Below are positions 53,411 to 64,000 of a DNA stretch of 64,000 bases, in pieces (position 1 is the stretch's first letter; each line of letters opens with the position of its first letter). The translations under genes were made by a program, and so were the position numbers. Where the stretch lies: positions 16,987,960-17,051,959 of the forward strand of contig OX637333.1 of NCBI GenBank assembly GCA_951799405.1. The letters run 5' to 3'. Below the pieces are notes generated by a model. It worked only from the letters and a program-made list of their open reading frames with translations, ran no database searches and was not told the origin of the DNA. The stretch comes from Agapetus fuscipes (lineage: Eukaryota > Arthropoda > Insecta > Trichoptera > Glossosomatidae).

Positions 53411-54609
53411 CGAGCTCGAGCCTTGGCCTCCTTAAAACCCCTGCCACCAACTCCGCCTGTCCTTTGAATTCGCTCTCCAATTTGCAACTTGTAGAAGCAG
53501 AGGTCTCTCCAATGGAATTGCAGCCTAAATCTCTCTGACCTCCCAAATGTTGCCCCTGTAACTACTGTCCCCTGCAGCCATCCTCCAACTGGCCACCTGG
53601 AGTACCTGCATAGAAATTCTCCTCACTTTGTCCTGAAGAGTTTCAAGAATGAAGATGGAGAGATATAGATGAGGATCAACCTAATATTGCAGAAAAAAGT
53701 CGCTGCCAGCACATGTGATGTCAGATTTCATCTACAAATCTTAAATTTTAAAGGATTTGAGGTTGTGTTTTGTACAAGTCTCGAAAACCAAAGATGTAGA
53801 CATCCGCAAATGCAAACATCCTGCTTTCTGAAGTTTGACCTGGCATCTGAGCCAACACTCTTTTGTTTAGAATTAATGTGACACCTGTTAACTGAGGGGT
53901 TAAGCTATTATGTGGGGATCAAACAAGCAGTACACGTCTAACATATGCCAGAACTATCATCCTTGTTTCACATAAATCTTCAAGAGGTTTTTTGTAGTTT
54001 GGAAGTAGCTTTTTAATCAAATTGAAATTTCTCCAATGTTGGTCATCCTTCCTTGCAATATTTAGACGGGTCATCTCAACATTTTCTCATTTTAACTTGT
54101 CAGATTCTTAGAAATCTAAATGAAGGAATGTAACAAGAAATATGAATTATTGTTTATTTTTATGTGGATACTAAAATGTGTGTACTTGTATGTAACAGGT
54201 TTTAAAGATAACTGGTACCTTTAGTATAGAACATAGCATAAATTCCCTACCATCATGCAAATAGAGCTAATGTATGTAAACTAAACCACTCGCTAAGGAT
54301 GCTGTTGTATCTTCCATACACTTTTTATTTACTCAATGGGGGGATTTTACGCAATGTTTTATATGGGGGTGCTGGATGTAAAGTTGATGACACCTTGGCA
54401 CAATTGACACCTTGATTCACAAGCAATACTTAAGAAATCATACTGCTAAGAGTGAATTGTAAGAATTGTACACTTTGAATTCAAGCTAAGCATTGTGAAT
54501 TTTCAGTACTGTTTCTGAATACAGGTGTGTTTAAAATTTATATATGTTTTATCAATTGACTAGAACTGTACCTTTGTGCAAATGAAATGTGAACCAATAT
54601 TTTACATTG

Positions 54610-54615
54610 AATAAA
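54610..54615 (+). promoter_or_regulatory. Candidate polyadenylation signal
   Basis: AATAAA about 1.7 kb after the TAF10 stop codon; no better hexamer context was noticed between them. Confidence 0.5.
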
Positions 54616-54630
54616 AAATTATTGATTCTT

Positions 54631-55462
54631 TAACTATTATAAACATCAAATAGTCTTGTGTTGTTTTTATTTGAAATGTATATATTATTTTATAAACCAT
54701 AAAATACATTTCGAATTTACAAAAATCGAGTTTCACAGCACTAGTTGTTTGCTAAACAGGCTCCTAGCTAGGTGGCCGATTTTTAGGTGACAGTTTGACT
54801 CGTGAAACTCAACGTACGTTAGGTACCCGTTTAAGAGTCTCTTATATTTAAATACTTTTAACTAGGTGACGGTTTAGAAGGAGTCGGTGAAAATTGGCAT
54901 TTGTCTGTTTGTGGGCATGTATTTAATATGGATCTCAAGTAATCATAATCATAAGGTCTTTATTGTTTATATCAATATGTACATAATAATATAACAATTA
55001 AAAAAATCTAATCCTTAATTATATTGTCCTTCGTGGTCGTCAATCGCTTGGAGTTTCAAAATTAATGCCACAGCAGATGAAACACATTCCCGATCTATGG
55101 CAAATCAAATTTTGTATATATACTGCAAAAAATGTAAGTGTGTTTGAAAAGCCAATTCCAATACACTTATAATATCATGTAACTTCTTTCAGTATTTACC
55201 AAAATATTTTTTTTTTTCGTAAAACAGTAGTTTTTTGTAGAAGTAATTATAATTTCTGAAAAAAGTATTTTTAAAAGAGTCCGCTCAATTTCTATAGACC
55301 TCTTTGTGTTTGTATTGAAATGTATGAAAATGTATGAAGAAAATATAGATATCTAGCGGCAAAATTGGAAAGTTTTTTTTTTTTGTTTCGATATTTTCTT
55401 TTATTTGATACAAGTCAATAAAGCAACAAACAAACAAGTAAAAATGGATTTAAATCTGGAAT
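54631..55462. other. No gene seen
   Basis: Intergenic AT-rich sequence. A short R250 tail fragment lies at 54885-54935 (+ strand; GTGGGCATGTATTTAATATG). Confidence 0.5.
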
Positions 55463-55625
55463 CTTAGTTGCAAAGATATATAGATATATATATATATATA
55501 TTTTTTAAATTACATCATATTACATTTGAGATTCATATTAAATGCATTCCCACAAGCAGACACGTATAAGTTCGCACTTACACATGCCCCATATGGACGT
55601 ACAGCATAAAAACCCAATCTAAGGA
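55463..55625 (-). repeat. R250 repeat, 3' half
   Basis: Contains an extra (TA)n block near 55480-55500, then the usual CATTCCCACAAGCAGACACG to AAAACCCAATCT text where the copy stops. Confidence 0.8.
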
Positions 55626-55649
55626 TATTATGTACAGATACTATTAATT

Positions 55650-58480
55650 TACAGAGAGAGACTAGCCACCGAAGCTGACGGTGGGAGCTCTCTGCAAAAT
55701 ATTTATTTTTGAAAGGTTTTTAATAAATAATTGGGGTTTTCTGCGTGAAAAGGGGAAGGCAAAAACTTTCTTAATTTAAAAGTGCAATGTGTATTGTAAG
55801 TCTTAAAAAGTCTATAATTAAATTAAATTTGCTTTGTGTTAAATCACAAGTAGGTGCCGAAGCGTGCATAATGCAGTGTCATTGTGAGAGAATAATATCG
55901 CCGCTGTACGTACTCGATACCTATCAAACTCCTACTCCCAGCTTGTGTGTGTGTGTGCGTTGTTGTGCGGAATAACATCGGAGCCGCTGTGTGTGTGCGT
56001 ATATGTCACTGCTCAACCGTACTGTTCACACGGGGATAGTACGCGTGTACACACTAACCCAGTTAAAGGACATTCTTTTGTTGAATAACCCGTGTAACAA
56101 ACAACAAACAAAAGGATGGCCGAACACCATCCTACGGCGACGCGGGAGGAGACCCGGCAAGAGAGGGGGACGAAGGCTGTGCTACACAGCGCAGCCGACG
56201 GCATTGCTTTTGTCGGCAGAACGGAGTTGCGGTGATGACCGCAGTCCCAGCATTCAACCCTCAGTGGCACCTCCACCTTTAACCTCTCTCCCAGCTGGCT
56301 GCAGAGGAAGACATCATAGAATTGTGGAGAGAGGGGTGATATTAGGATGCTGGAATGCGCGGTCGATATCCAGCAAAGTAGATGATATAGACAACCTGTA
56401 AAAGTCATGGTCTTGACGTCCTCGCACTGACGGAGACATGGCATGAGAGTCATGATTCAGTTCCCCTAAGAAGATTACTCGCACTGGGATATGCGACGAT
56501 CGAGGAAGCACGGGCAAGGCCGCGTCGTGGAAATGGTACAGAGAGTATCTCTTGGACCAACCACGGCGGTGTTGCCTTGTTAGTGCGATCAGGATTTCGT
56601 ATGGAGAAGGTAAAAATTTTCCCCACAAAATCTTTTGAATGCCTTGTGTGACGTGTGTCCTCCAGTGCAGCGCTCACCATAGCTGTAGTTTATCGCCCCG
56701 GCTCTAAGCCTGTAACGGCTGAGTTTTTCAGGGAGCTTCGAGAACTATTTGAATCATTAGTGACTCGCAATGAGACGTTTCTGTTGGTCGGGGATGTCAA
56801 CGTCAGACTTGAGCGTAGAGACGACACAAATAGTGTGGCTCTCACTGCCTTGCTAGCGGACTATGGCTGCAGACAGTGGGTTAGCGCGCCGACTCACGAT
56901 CCGGGTGGCCTACTGAATATAGTCATCACCAGAGAGTAGGATGCTCCTTTAAAGACAGAGGTTTGGGACGTGGGTTTGTCGGACCACAGGTTGGTGATAA
57001 CAAATATTGATGTGAGTCGCCCTGTTCCGGTGTATCGAAGATTACTTCTAGGTGCTGGAACGGGTTTGATATTAGATATTTTTAGGAGAGATCTTTCACT
57101 CTCGCCGATCTGCTGGCTCAATGCATCCGGATGATTTGGTTGATGTGTACAACAAACCTTGAGCGATTTGATAGCTTTGCATGCTCCTATTCAGACGAAA
57201 ATAGTGAAAGAACGCAACAGTGCTCTTTGGTTTGACAGCGAATGCCGCACGCTTAAGCGCAATATGCGCAGGCTGGAGCGAAATTATAGAAGCAGCAAGC
57301 CAGGTAGCACTAGAGCAGCATGGATGGACGCTCAGGGTGTGTACAGGTCGACCATACTCAAGAAGAAATCCACCTATTATTGTACAAAGATCTCTGAGGC
57401 TAAATCTCCTCAGCAGGTGTGGTAACTTCTGAAGAACTTGTCTGGGAGTGCTCGGGTTGGTGTAGGTTTGACGTCGACTGCTTGTGATTTTGCCACGTAC
57501 TTTGAGAATAAAATACCTCATATGCGCTCTGTTCGGGTCGAGGGTACTCCTGCCTGTGCCAGTCTGGGTACTCAAAGAATGCATCTCACAGCTGGCTCCA
57601 TTTATTGTTAAGGTTATCAATGGATGCCTGATGGATGCCACTGTTCCCTCTTCTTTGAAGGTAGCTCACATTTCACCAATTTTATAAAAGCCCCAGTTGG
57701 ATCCTGGTGACCCTTCAAACTTTAGACCTGTGTCAAATTTGCTATTCTTGTCGAGGGTGCTTGAACGGATTGTCTCTCGGCGGTTGGTGTCGTATCTAGA
57801 TGCAAATAGATTAATGCCTAAGAGGCACTCGGCATACCGGAAATATCATTCAACAGAAACCGGTATGCTCAAGATTGTATGGGATATGATATCGGCTGTA
57901 GAGTGTGGCGATCTGGCCTTGCTGGCGCTTCTTGACATGAGTGCGGCTTTTGACACAGTAAGTCATCTGATTTTTATTGAGAGGTTGGAGGTGTCGTATG
58001 GTTTGACCGGCGGAGCTTTAGCATGGTTCTCTTCCTATCTGGTGGAACGCAGGCAGGCGGTGCGTGTTTGTGATAGTGTCTCACCTACCTACTCGCTGTC
58101 CTCTGGGGTTCCACAGGGCTCTGTGCTGGGTCTGATCCTTTTTATATTGTATACTGCTGACATTGAGAGTATTGTTGAAAAATGGGGCCTCATCTCACAT
58201 TCATATGCAGATGACTGGCAAATATACTCTCACTGTCGGCCAGACATGGCTGAGGACCTCAGTTGTAGGGTCTCTGGAAGTATCTCGGAGGTCGGTGAGT
58301 GGATGGTGAACAATGGCCTAATCCTGAACATGGATAAGACGGAGATACTCTGGGCAGCCACATCTAGGCGCGACCATCTATTGGTCAATGGGGTAGCACT
58401 CTCTATAGGAGGTAAGCTGATCCAGCCTTCAAATTTTATAGGAATTCAAACAATAAAAAGTACAATAATATGAATAAAAG
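55650..58480 (+). pseudogene. CR1-type LINE with endonuclease and RT, multiply broken
   Basis: Successive frames carry an ORF2: a basic lead-in (RRRGRRPGKRGGRRLC), endonuclease pieces (GCWNARSISSKVDDIDNL; LDVLALTETWHESHDS; NHGGVALLVRSGF; IAVVYRPGS; FLLVGDVNVRLE), the linker (ALWFDSECRTLKRNMRRLER), and RT (DPSNFRPVSNLLFLSRVLER; LLALLDMSAAFDTVSHLI; SGVPQGSVLGLILFILYTAD; SYADDWQIYSHC, with a YADD box). At least five frame changes or stops break it (for example 56399-56401, 56937-56939, 57423-57425). The thumb and C-terminus are lost near 58430. Same broad group as the fragment at 25691-26313. Confidence 0.9.
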
Positions 58481-58744
58481 TAATTATTTTGCCCTATTTT
58501 ATGTAAATTAATAAATACATGGATTTTCCTTATTTAAAAAACATTCGTCTTGGGATACTTGCCCAATAAATAATTTAAATAATATTTTTTACAGAACACA
58601 TTTCTTTAAACACCTACATACATCGTCTCGGCGAGGAGCTGATTTTACAAAAGCTGAATGCTGATGTACACGGATTGTGATAAACATGGTGAAAAGTGTA
58701 ACTACTGGCGACATCTTGTGCAATGTCATTTTTAATAATCTAAT
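58481..58744. other. No gene seen
   Basis: AT-rich spacer after the truncated LINE. Confidence 0.5.
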
Positions 58745-58835
58745 AGAACTACAAGAACTACACGTGTTGGTTTGTGGGCATACATCTGAGAGCTTTAAAT
58801 GAATATATCCTTGCAACTTAGATTATAGATTATTA
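58745..58835 (+). repeat. R250 repeat, 3' fragment
   Basis: Tail fragment (CACGTGTTGGTTTGTGGGCA to CTTGCAACTTAGATTATAG). Tail-to-tail with the next copy. Confidence 0.8.
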
Positions 58836-58841
58836 TATTTA

Positions 58842-59092
58842 TAATCTAATCTAAGCTGCAAGGATATATATCATTTAAGATTTATATTAAATGCATTCCC
58901 ACAAGCAGACATGTATAATTTTGCGCTAACACATGCCGCATGTGGACCTACATTTTAAAAACCCAATCTCAAATGAACATAAGCCCTGCAACTCTTGCCG
59001 TCCTTCCCTGAGACAGGGGTGACATTGGCAAAGTGAATCATTTTTCACAGTATGGGTGGTCAGCCGCATACCAACCTATAAGTCAAGGAACA
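58842..59092 (-). repeat. R250 repeat, full length
   Basis: Standard boundaries; forms a short inverted pair with 58745-58835 joined at their AGATT tails. Confidence 0.85.
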
Positions 59093-59770
59093 ATGCAGCA
59101 TGAAGTTAGGCATGTTATCCCACTTGTAGATTTTACTTTAAATTTTGATGATAAAAAAAACACATAAAACCCTCAAAGTTATGAGAAATAGTGTCAGGGT
59201 GGTTTTGTAAAAGACTAACTAAAGAACTTTTAATTAATTTAGTTAGTAGCCCTTAGCATCACAGCAACGCCCTCACCTACGTTCATTACGGTCCGTGTAC
59301 TTTAAAAATTTATGTAACAAATAGTCACATTCACAAATGTGTTATCTGATTATTATCAGGCTATTCACGGAGGTATATTCAATGGAAGGGCTATAAATGT
59401 GATTTAGTACCAATCGACATGATGCAACGACTTTGACACCATACATATACAATAGTGCTGTCTCTCTCACAACATATTAAATGCTTTTGTTATTTTCTAT
59501 GTAAGCAACGTGTCTCTACCTCGTCTTCAATCTATGTACATATCACCATGGAAACCCATGAAATCACTATGGTAACGGTATTTGTTACTTGTGTTGTAAG
59601 TATGAAAATATCTGATAAATTCTGAATTCAAAAATGTTCCGACCTCATTGTGTACTGGATAACTTTCACAAGTATCTCTTAGCACGAGCATAGAAGTCAT
59701 ATACTTGAAGAAGCAAGTACCTATATAATATTTGAACATCACTAGTTCTAGAACAAAATATTTCGACAAA
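59093..59770. other. No gene seen
   Basis: Unique sequence; no supported frame. Confidence 0.5.
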
Positions 59771-59920
59771 CAAAATAGCAGGGCTGATATGATTTAAATC
59801 GGTTGATTTAAATCAGTGATTTAAATCGCGATTTAAATCAAATGATTTTTTTGAAAAATCGCGTGATTTAAATCACTTTTTTCTCTCCTGTGCCTTAGCT
59901 CTGTGTGAACGCTCCTTACA

Positions 59921-60235
59921 GTGTATAATGTAAACACGCCTTTCGACAAGACTCAAAGTGACAAGTGCACAATTTCCGAAGTGTGCAAGTATATGATAAA
60001 TCCAAAACTTTCACAAGGTAAATTATCAGCGAAGGAATCTGAAGAAGCCTTGACATTTTTGCAGGATAAATACGGACACAAAGGATTTTTTTTTTCTAAA
60101 TAAAATAATTACAAGATGAATGCAAAAACCGAGCCATTCACAGGGGTCCTAATGGACGAAGAGGTAATGAAAAACACTGACGCCCTAGACTGGTGGCTCG
60201 CCTTAGCAAACATTAAGAAATGTATACTTACTTAA
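59921..60235 (+). pseudogene. hAT transposase middle fragments
   Basis: Two frames: 59921-60103 ending in a charged helix (KESEEALTFLQDKYGHKG) and 60116-60235 with FTGVLMDEEVMKNTDALDWW, the Trp-Trp stretch that precedes the hAT dimerisation domain. N-terminal zinc finger and catalytic Asp regions are not recognisable. Confidence 0.65.
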
Positions 60236-60239
60236 TAAA

Positions 60240-60415
60240 AATGAGTTAGGCAAGAGTTGCAGGGCTGATGTTAATTTGAGGTTTGGGTTTTTAAATAGCT
60301 AGTACACATGCTGCGTGTATAAGTGCGAACTTACATGTGATTTTTGTGAGCGTGCATTAAATATGAATCCAAAGTAAATGTTACAATATCCTTGCAATTT
60401 AAATTATATAGATTT
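60240..60415 (+). repeat. R250 repeat, 3' two-thirds
   Basis: GGCAAGAGTTGCAGGGCTGA to CCTTGCAATTTAAATTATAT; inserted within the hAT 2 transposase remnant. Confidence 0.8.
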
Positions 60416-60565
60416 ATTAAGGAGGCCCTGTTTTTGTGTCAAGCACATTTGAGGAGCCTATCATAGGGTAAAATATGCACTCTAAATTAAAATTAATATT
60501 GGAATGTAAAAATAATGGTATATTTTCACTCAACTTATTTATGTAACTTGCATTAAGTAACTGAT

Positions 60566-60736
60566 GATGATTTGGATATAATCAAACAGCTACTCACAGC
60601 CACCGCTTCTTCTGCGGGTGTGGAGCGAGTATTTTCCTCATTTAATTTAGTCCACAGTAAAATTAGGAATAGGCTGGGCACGGAAAAGGCGGCCAAATTG
60701 GTGTTTTTAGTTAAAAGTTTAAATAAAAATAAATAA
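60566..60736 (+). pseudogene. hAT transposase C-terminal domain fragment
   Basis: Open for 56 codons to a stop: DDLDIIKQLLTATASSAGVE, then RVFSSFNLVHSKIRNRLGTE and KAAKLVFLVKSL. This is the hATC signature (SAGVERVFSS ... KIRNRL), probably the true C-terminus of the ancestral protein. Confidence 0.85.
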
Positions 60737-61248
60737 GGTAAAATATGTAAAACATATGTATTGTATTATACAATATATATATGAATATAATGCCGCCTTT
60801 ATTACATTATATAAGTCATATTTCTGATATCAATCATTAAAAAACTATTGGTTAAAGGTACTGGATTTTTCATTTTACATGCTTTAATTTAGGTATTCAA
60901 TAAAATCAAAAAAATCTGATTTAAATATCAAAAAAATCCGATTTAAATCAAATTAATCGGATTTTTTTTATTTTTTTACAAAAATTATGATTTTTATCAA
61001 CCCTGCAAAATAGTTATTTATGCCACTGCCTAGTAATGATAGTCTATGTAACACGAGTGCTAGTTTGTGTTCATAGACAGCACGAGTGTTACAAAGGCTA
61101 ATTACGTGCAGTGGCATACAATACTTTTTCTACCACCATGAGATAAATAACAAAATAGTAAATAATAGTCATTATGTACTCATCCAATTGAAGTAATTAA
61201 AACCTTACTTTTGTCAAAACGTATAATTTATCATTCCCTTTGCTTATC

Positions 61249-61475
61249 TAATCTAATCTAAATTGCAAAGATATATTACATTTAGGATTCATATCAAATT
61301 CATGCCCACAAGCAGACACATATAAGGTCACGCTTATACATGCCGCATATAAGCTTAAACATTCAAACCCAAAACTCAAATAAACATATTATGCCCTGCA
61401 ACTGTATTGGCAAAGTGAACCAGGGTTTTACAGCATAGGTGGTCAACCTCATACCCACCTATTAGCCAAGTAACT
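61249..61475 (-). repeat. R250 repeat, diverged
   Basis: Starts ATCTAATCTAATCTAAATTG; lacks part of the GGTGACATTGG block; ends CCCACCTATTAGCCAAGTAA. Confidence 0.75.
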
Positions 61476-62427
61476 GTTTGAGTTTGTTTATTTTTTGCGG
61501 TGAAAATATCTTGTATTATTCTCCTTTCAAGACTTTTCTTTTCTTTTGAAAAAAGGAAAGCTGTTTCTTGGAGTATTTCGATAAATAAATTTGATGAATT
61601 TTGGCACTATTAACAATTTTTATTTGACTCTACACATAAAATTTAATTATTTGCATTTGAACAAAGATTAAATATAGTGGGGAGGAACAATGAGTAAGAT
61701 GACAATATTATTGTACTTGCTGCACTATTAACAACTTTTATTTGACTCTACACATAAAATATACTTATTTTCATCTGAACAGGGCTGGAAGTCTCATCAC
61801 CATGGTAATTCCTACCTACCGAATATCGGTAATATTTGTATGAAGACTAAGCAGCTGTTCAATTGCGGCCACAATTAGTTGATATTTAAAGGTTGATATT
61901 TGAAATTAAAAAATGCGCATCTCTCCGTTTTTTCCCAATCATACTTATAAAGTTTCCTTTTGCTTTTTTAATTTTCTGTGTTTTGTGCGCCACGAAGTGA
62001 TTTTTTTGGAAAAATAACCTGAATTCTTAAATTTTGATAAAAAGGACATAAACAAATCTCACAAACACGATATATAAAACATGTCAGCTGTCAGCACATT
62101 TAAAATATCCCTTGGCTATGTGATACCACGCATGGTAAAAAAATGATCCCGATAATCAGGGTTTTTATTTTATTTCACAGCTTTACTGAATGGCGTAACA
62201 TCAGTTTGAGCACATTTGGGATTTTCATTTATCTACCTAGCAACATTGTGAAATAACTTTTGTTGGTCAAATTAAGTGTGCATAGTTAAAATTGCTCCTA
62301 CAGCAGGGATGGATTGTGAGATTTAGTATTCATTTGTGGCATTTTTTGGATGCAATGTAAAATGTAAATAACTAATATACACAGAGAAATAACCTACACA
62401 GCTGATGTCACTTGTAGAACAAAAGAC
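61476..62427. other. No gene seen; small tandem duplication
   Basis: The sentence GCACTATTAACAA-TTTTATTTGACTCTACACAT occurs at 61605 and 61723, an imperfect 118-bp tandem duplication. The last part is presumably the 3' UTR of the - strand gene at 62428. Confidence 0.5.
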
Positions 62428-62536
62428 TTATTCTGCTTTTGGTTTGGCTTTCTGCTCCTTGAGAGATGTCTTGCACTCCTTGTGCAGACCAACAAGATCA
62501 AACGCAGCTTTTATGTTGTCTTCTGAGAATAAGAAC
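62428..62536 (-). CDS. Terminal coding exon of an unidentified gene
   Basis: On the - strand a pyrimidine-rich acceptor (TTAATTTGTTTCAG|GTTC) opens a 109-nt exon. In phase 1 it reads FLFSEDNIKAAFDLVGLHKE then CKTSLKEQKAKPKAE and TAA (62428-62430). Codon use is GC-richer than the surroundings and the tail is Lys-rich, typical of a genuine protein C-terminus. I do not recognise the protein; the helix SEDNIKAAFDLVGLHKEC could belong to a small globular domain. Upstream exons are not visible within the remaining 1.4 kb. Confidence 0.6.
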
Positions 62537-62705
62537 CTGAAACAAATTAATGAAATTCATGATAAAATTTAATTTATATAAAATGTCATCTCCATGTGGA
62601 ACGTGATAATTTTCTATTAGCGTGTTTTAAATAAAACAACGCTAGTTTGATTCCCGTCAGGCTACTTGCCGAAAACTGTAACTGGTTCAAGAGATGTCGT
62701 CGGGT

Positions 62706-62946
62706 CTATAATCTAAGTTGCAAGGATATATTCATTCAAAGCTCTCAGATGTATGCTCACAAACAAACACGTGTAGTTCGCGATTACAAATGCTGATTGT
62801 GTACTTACAAATAAAATCCAAACCTCAAATGAACATAAGCCCTGCAACTCTTGCCGACATTCCCTGAAACAGGGGTGACATTGGCAAAGTGAACCATTTT
62901 TTACAGTATGGGTAGTCAGCCTCATACCAACCTATAAGTCAAGGAA
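62706..62946 (-). repeat. R250 repeat, full length, downstream of LINE-A
   Basis: Lies 3' of the LINE-A coding remnant 63060-63297 on the same strand, repeating the arrangement at 23572-24725. Confidence 0.85.
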
Positions 62947-63059
62947 TATGAGCAATAAATAACATTTAAGCATAAAAAAAAACAACAAAACTTTAAAATT
63001 AATCTATACAAAAAAAAAGTAAAAATTTTCTTATGCAAAAAATGTAGCAAACTAATAAA

Positions 63060-63297
63060 CCAACATTACAAATCAGCATTGCAGATTAGCCGCCACTTCT
63101 TCCTGTCCTTGCATACTTCTTTCATTTCATCCAGAGTCATAACCTTTTTCATACAAGCTCTCCTTTTATTATGACTCTGGATATCCCATTCACTCGCTAT
63201 TTTGAAAATTTGGTCCATCCATACCTTTCTCGGTCTTCATCTTCCACGACATCCATCAATTCTTGCAGCATATACTTTCTTCGTCAGTCTTTCCTCG
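63060..63297 (-). pseudogene. LINE-A C-terminal coding fragment
   Basis: Reads EERLTKKVYAARIDGCRGR, a stop, RPRKVWMDQIFKIASEWDIQ, RRACMKKVMTLDEMKEVCKD and RKKWRLIC. One in-frame stop and 5' truncation at 63297, where another LINE fragment begins. Confidence 0.85.
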
Positions 63298-63615
63298 TTT
63301 TTATGATGAATTAAGTAAATCCGATACTAATATTGATGACAACTCTACCAATGTTAATGCAGCTTGGCAGACCCTCAAGAATGTGATCGACCATTCTATT
63401 GAGAGACATGTACCTATGACCCGTAAAAAAGCTTCACATAACATAAATAAACCGTGGATAGACTCGGACATACTTGCATTTAGAGATGAAAAAGCCAAAC
63501 TATGGCATAAGTACAGACTGGAAAACACAGATGAAGCTTACAATAAGTATAGGAAAGCTAACAACAAAATTGTTGGTATGGTTCGCAAAGCTAGGAAACA
63601 ATACGAAAAAGGGGT
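63298..63615 (+). pseudogene. Jockey-like LINE fragment (endonuclease-RT linker)
   Basis: The frame reads NVNAAWQTLKNVIDHSIERH, VPMTRKKASHNINKPWIDSD, AKLWHKYRLENTDEAYNKYR and a basic helix ending RKARKQYEKG, the segment between endonuclease and RT in jockey/CR1-group LINEs. Neither flanking domain is present. It may be the same family as 26820-28813, which begins where this fragment ends. Confidence 0.75.
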
Positions 63616-64000
63616 CCCAAGTCTTTCATACTTTTTTTTTATTAGACAAACAAACAGTTATACATGTAATATATGTGAATAACAACATAGTTATAATAAT
63701 TCAAAAACCAGCAAAGTTTGCAAACATAATGTAGTGTAAGCTTAATTAAGAAGGAGAAACAAGAAAAATTTAGAAAGTAATATGAGAAAAATGAAGAAGA
63801 AAAAAAAAGAGAAAACGACTATCAACTTAATCATCACGTAAAGAGAGGAAAAGGAATGGGGGGAAGAATAGGAAAGGGAAGGAAAAGGAAAAGCATCCAA
63901 CGATTAAACCCCATGAGACCCCGCTGTCATAAGGGATATTTTTACAGCTTCATTGAATTGCAGTATGGTGGTGTTAAACAGATCAATGTTGACAAAAAAA
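63616..64000. other. No gene seen
   Basis: Begins with a T-run (63630-63640), then A/G-rich text (GAAGAAAAAAAAAGAGAAAA, GGAAAGGGAAGGAAAAGGAA). Possibly the 3' end of another retroelement on the - strand, running off the window. Confidence 0.35.

Larger units (their letters stand above)
52915..54630 (+). other. TAF10 3' UTR (presumed)
   Basis: A long, moderately AT-rich trailer without a supported frame. AATAAA at 54610-54615 is the most plausible polyadenylation signal. The first 400 bases contain tandem copies of the coding end (see 52867-53311). Confidence 0.6.
59779..61005 (+). mobile_element. hAT element 2 (1.2 kb, decayed)
   Basis: Ends CAGGGCTGAT / ATCAACCCTG with an exact 8-bp duplication CAAAATAG (59771-59778; 61006-61013). 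Subterminal GATTTAAATC palindromes are dense on both sides, as in many hAT elements. Contains two transposase remnants and an R250 insertion (60240-60415). Confidence 0.9.

Noticed and set aside
53232..53546. Frames on either strand after TAF10
   Set aside because: No conserved content; they arise from duplicated TAF10 end sequence and CT-rich 3' UTR.

Overview
The window is repeat-dominated animal nuclear DNA, most likely from an arthropod and probably an insect (inference). It has an interrupted host gene with a canonical GT-AG intron, arthropod-type non-LTR, Ty3/gypsy, hAT, Harbinger and piggyBac elements, and AT-rich satellites. There are no operons and no bacterial features. Only two host-gene pieces can be supported. 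One is TAF10 on the + strand (exon 1 at 41424-41589, an intron of about 11.05 kb, exon 2 at 52643-52914). The other is the last coding exon of an unidentified gene on the - strand (62428-62536). Almost everything else is mobile or tandemly repeated.

Layout. 1-2082: a segmental copy whose partner lies at 36803-38821. 2334-9296: a 7-kb foldback-type element with 44-bp terminal inverted repeats and an 8-bp target duplication; its two arms are oppositely oriented arrays of a ~172-bp satellite. 9346-22600: a second satellite (~185 bp), interrupted by a nearly intact 7.2-kb Ty3/gypsy retrotransposon (10819-18033) with visually identical 471-bp LTRs. 22.8-29.3 kb: a palindromic MITE, a hammerhead-ribozyme-like motif, and fragments of at least three LINE families with their SINE-like satellites. 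29.3-41.2 kb: anonymous AT-rich DNA with SINEs, hAT MITEs, the second segmental copy, and a short inverted version of the 185-bp satellite unit that also serves as an empty-site control for the foldback insertion. 41.4-54.6 kb: TAF10. Its intron holds a nested stack (250-bp repeat, hAT inside it, Harbinger-like element inside that, plus a second hAT MITE in the same repeat), and its 3' end carries a three-fold tandem copy of the sequence encoding the protein's last helix. 54.6-64 kb: a decayed CR1-type LINE, a second decayed hAT element, the orphan terminal exon, and LINE fragments.

The most unusual observation is in the gypsy element. Downstream of a complete protease-RT-RNase H-integrase, the polyprotein continues into a domain that reads like a TARG1/OARD1-type macrodomain (ADP-ribose fold), followed by a CCCH zinc finger. 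Both positions equivalent to the TARG1 catalytic residues are substituted. This looks like a captured host module fused to a young retrotransposon. Other notable signals are the foldback element built from satellite arrays, birth of a satellite by expansion of a dispersed element, a SINE whose tail matches a CR1 LINE tail in the same window, and the hammerhead-like core.

All family assignments come from reading the sequence and remembered family hallmarks. No database search was run, and novelty is untested.
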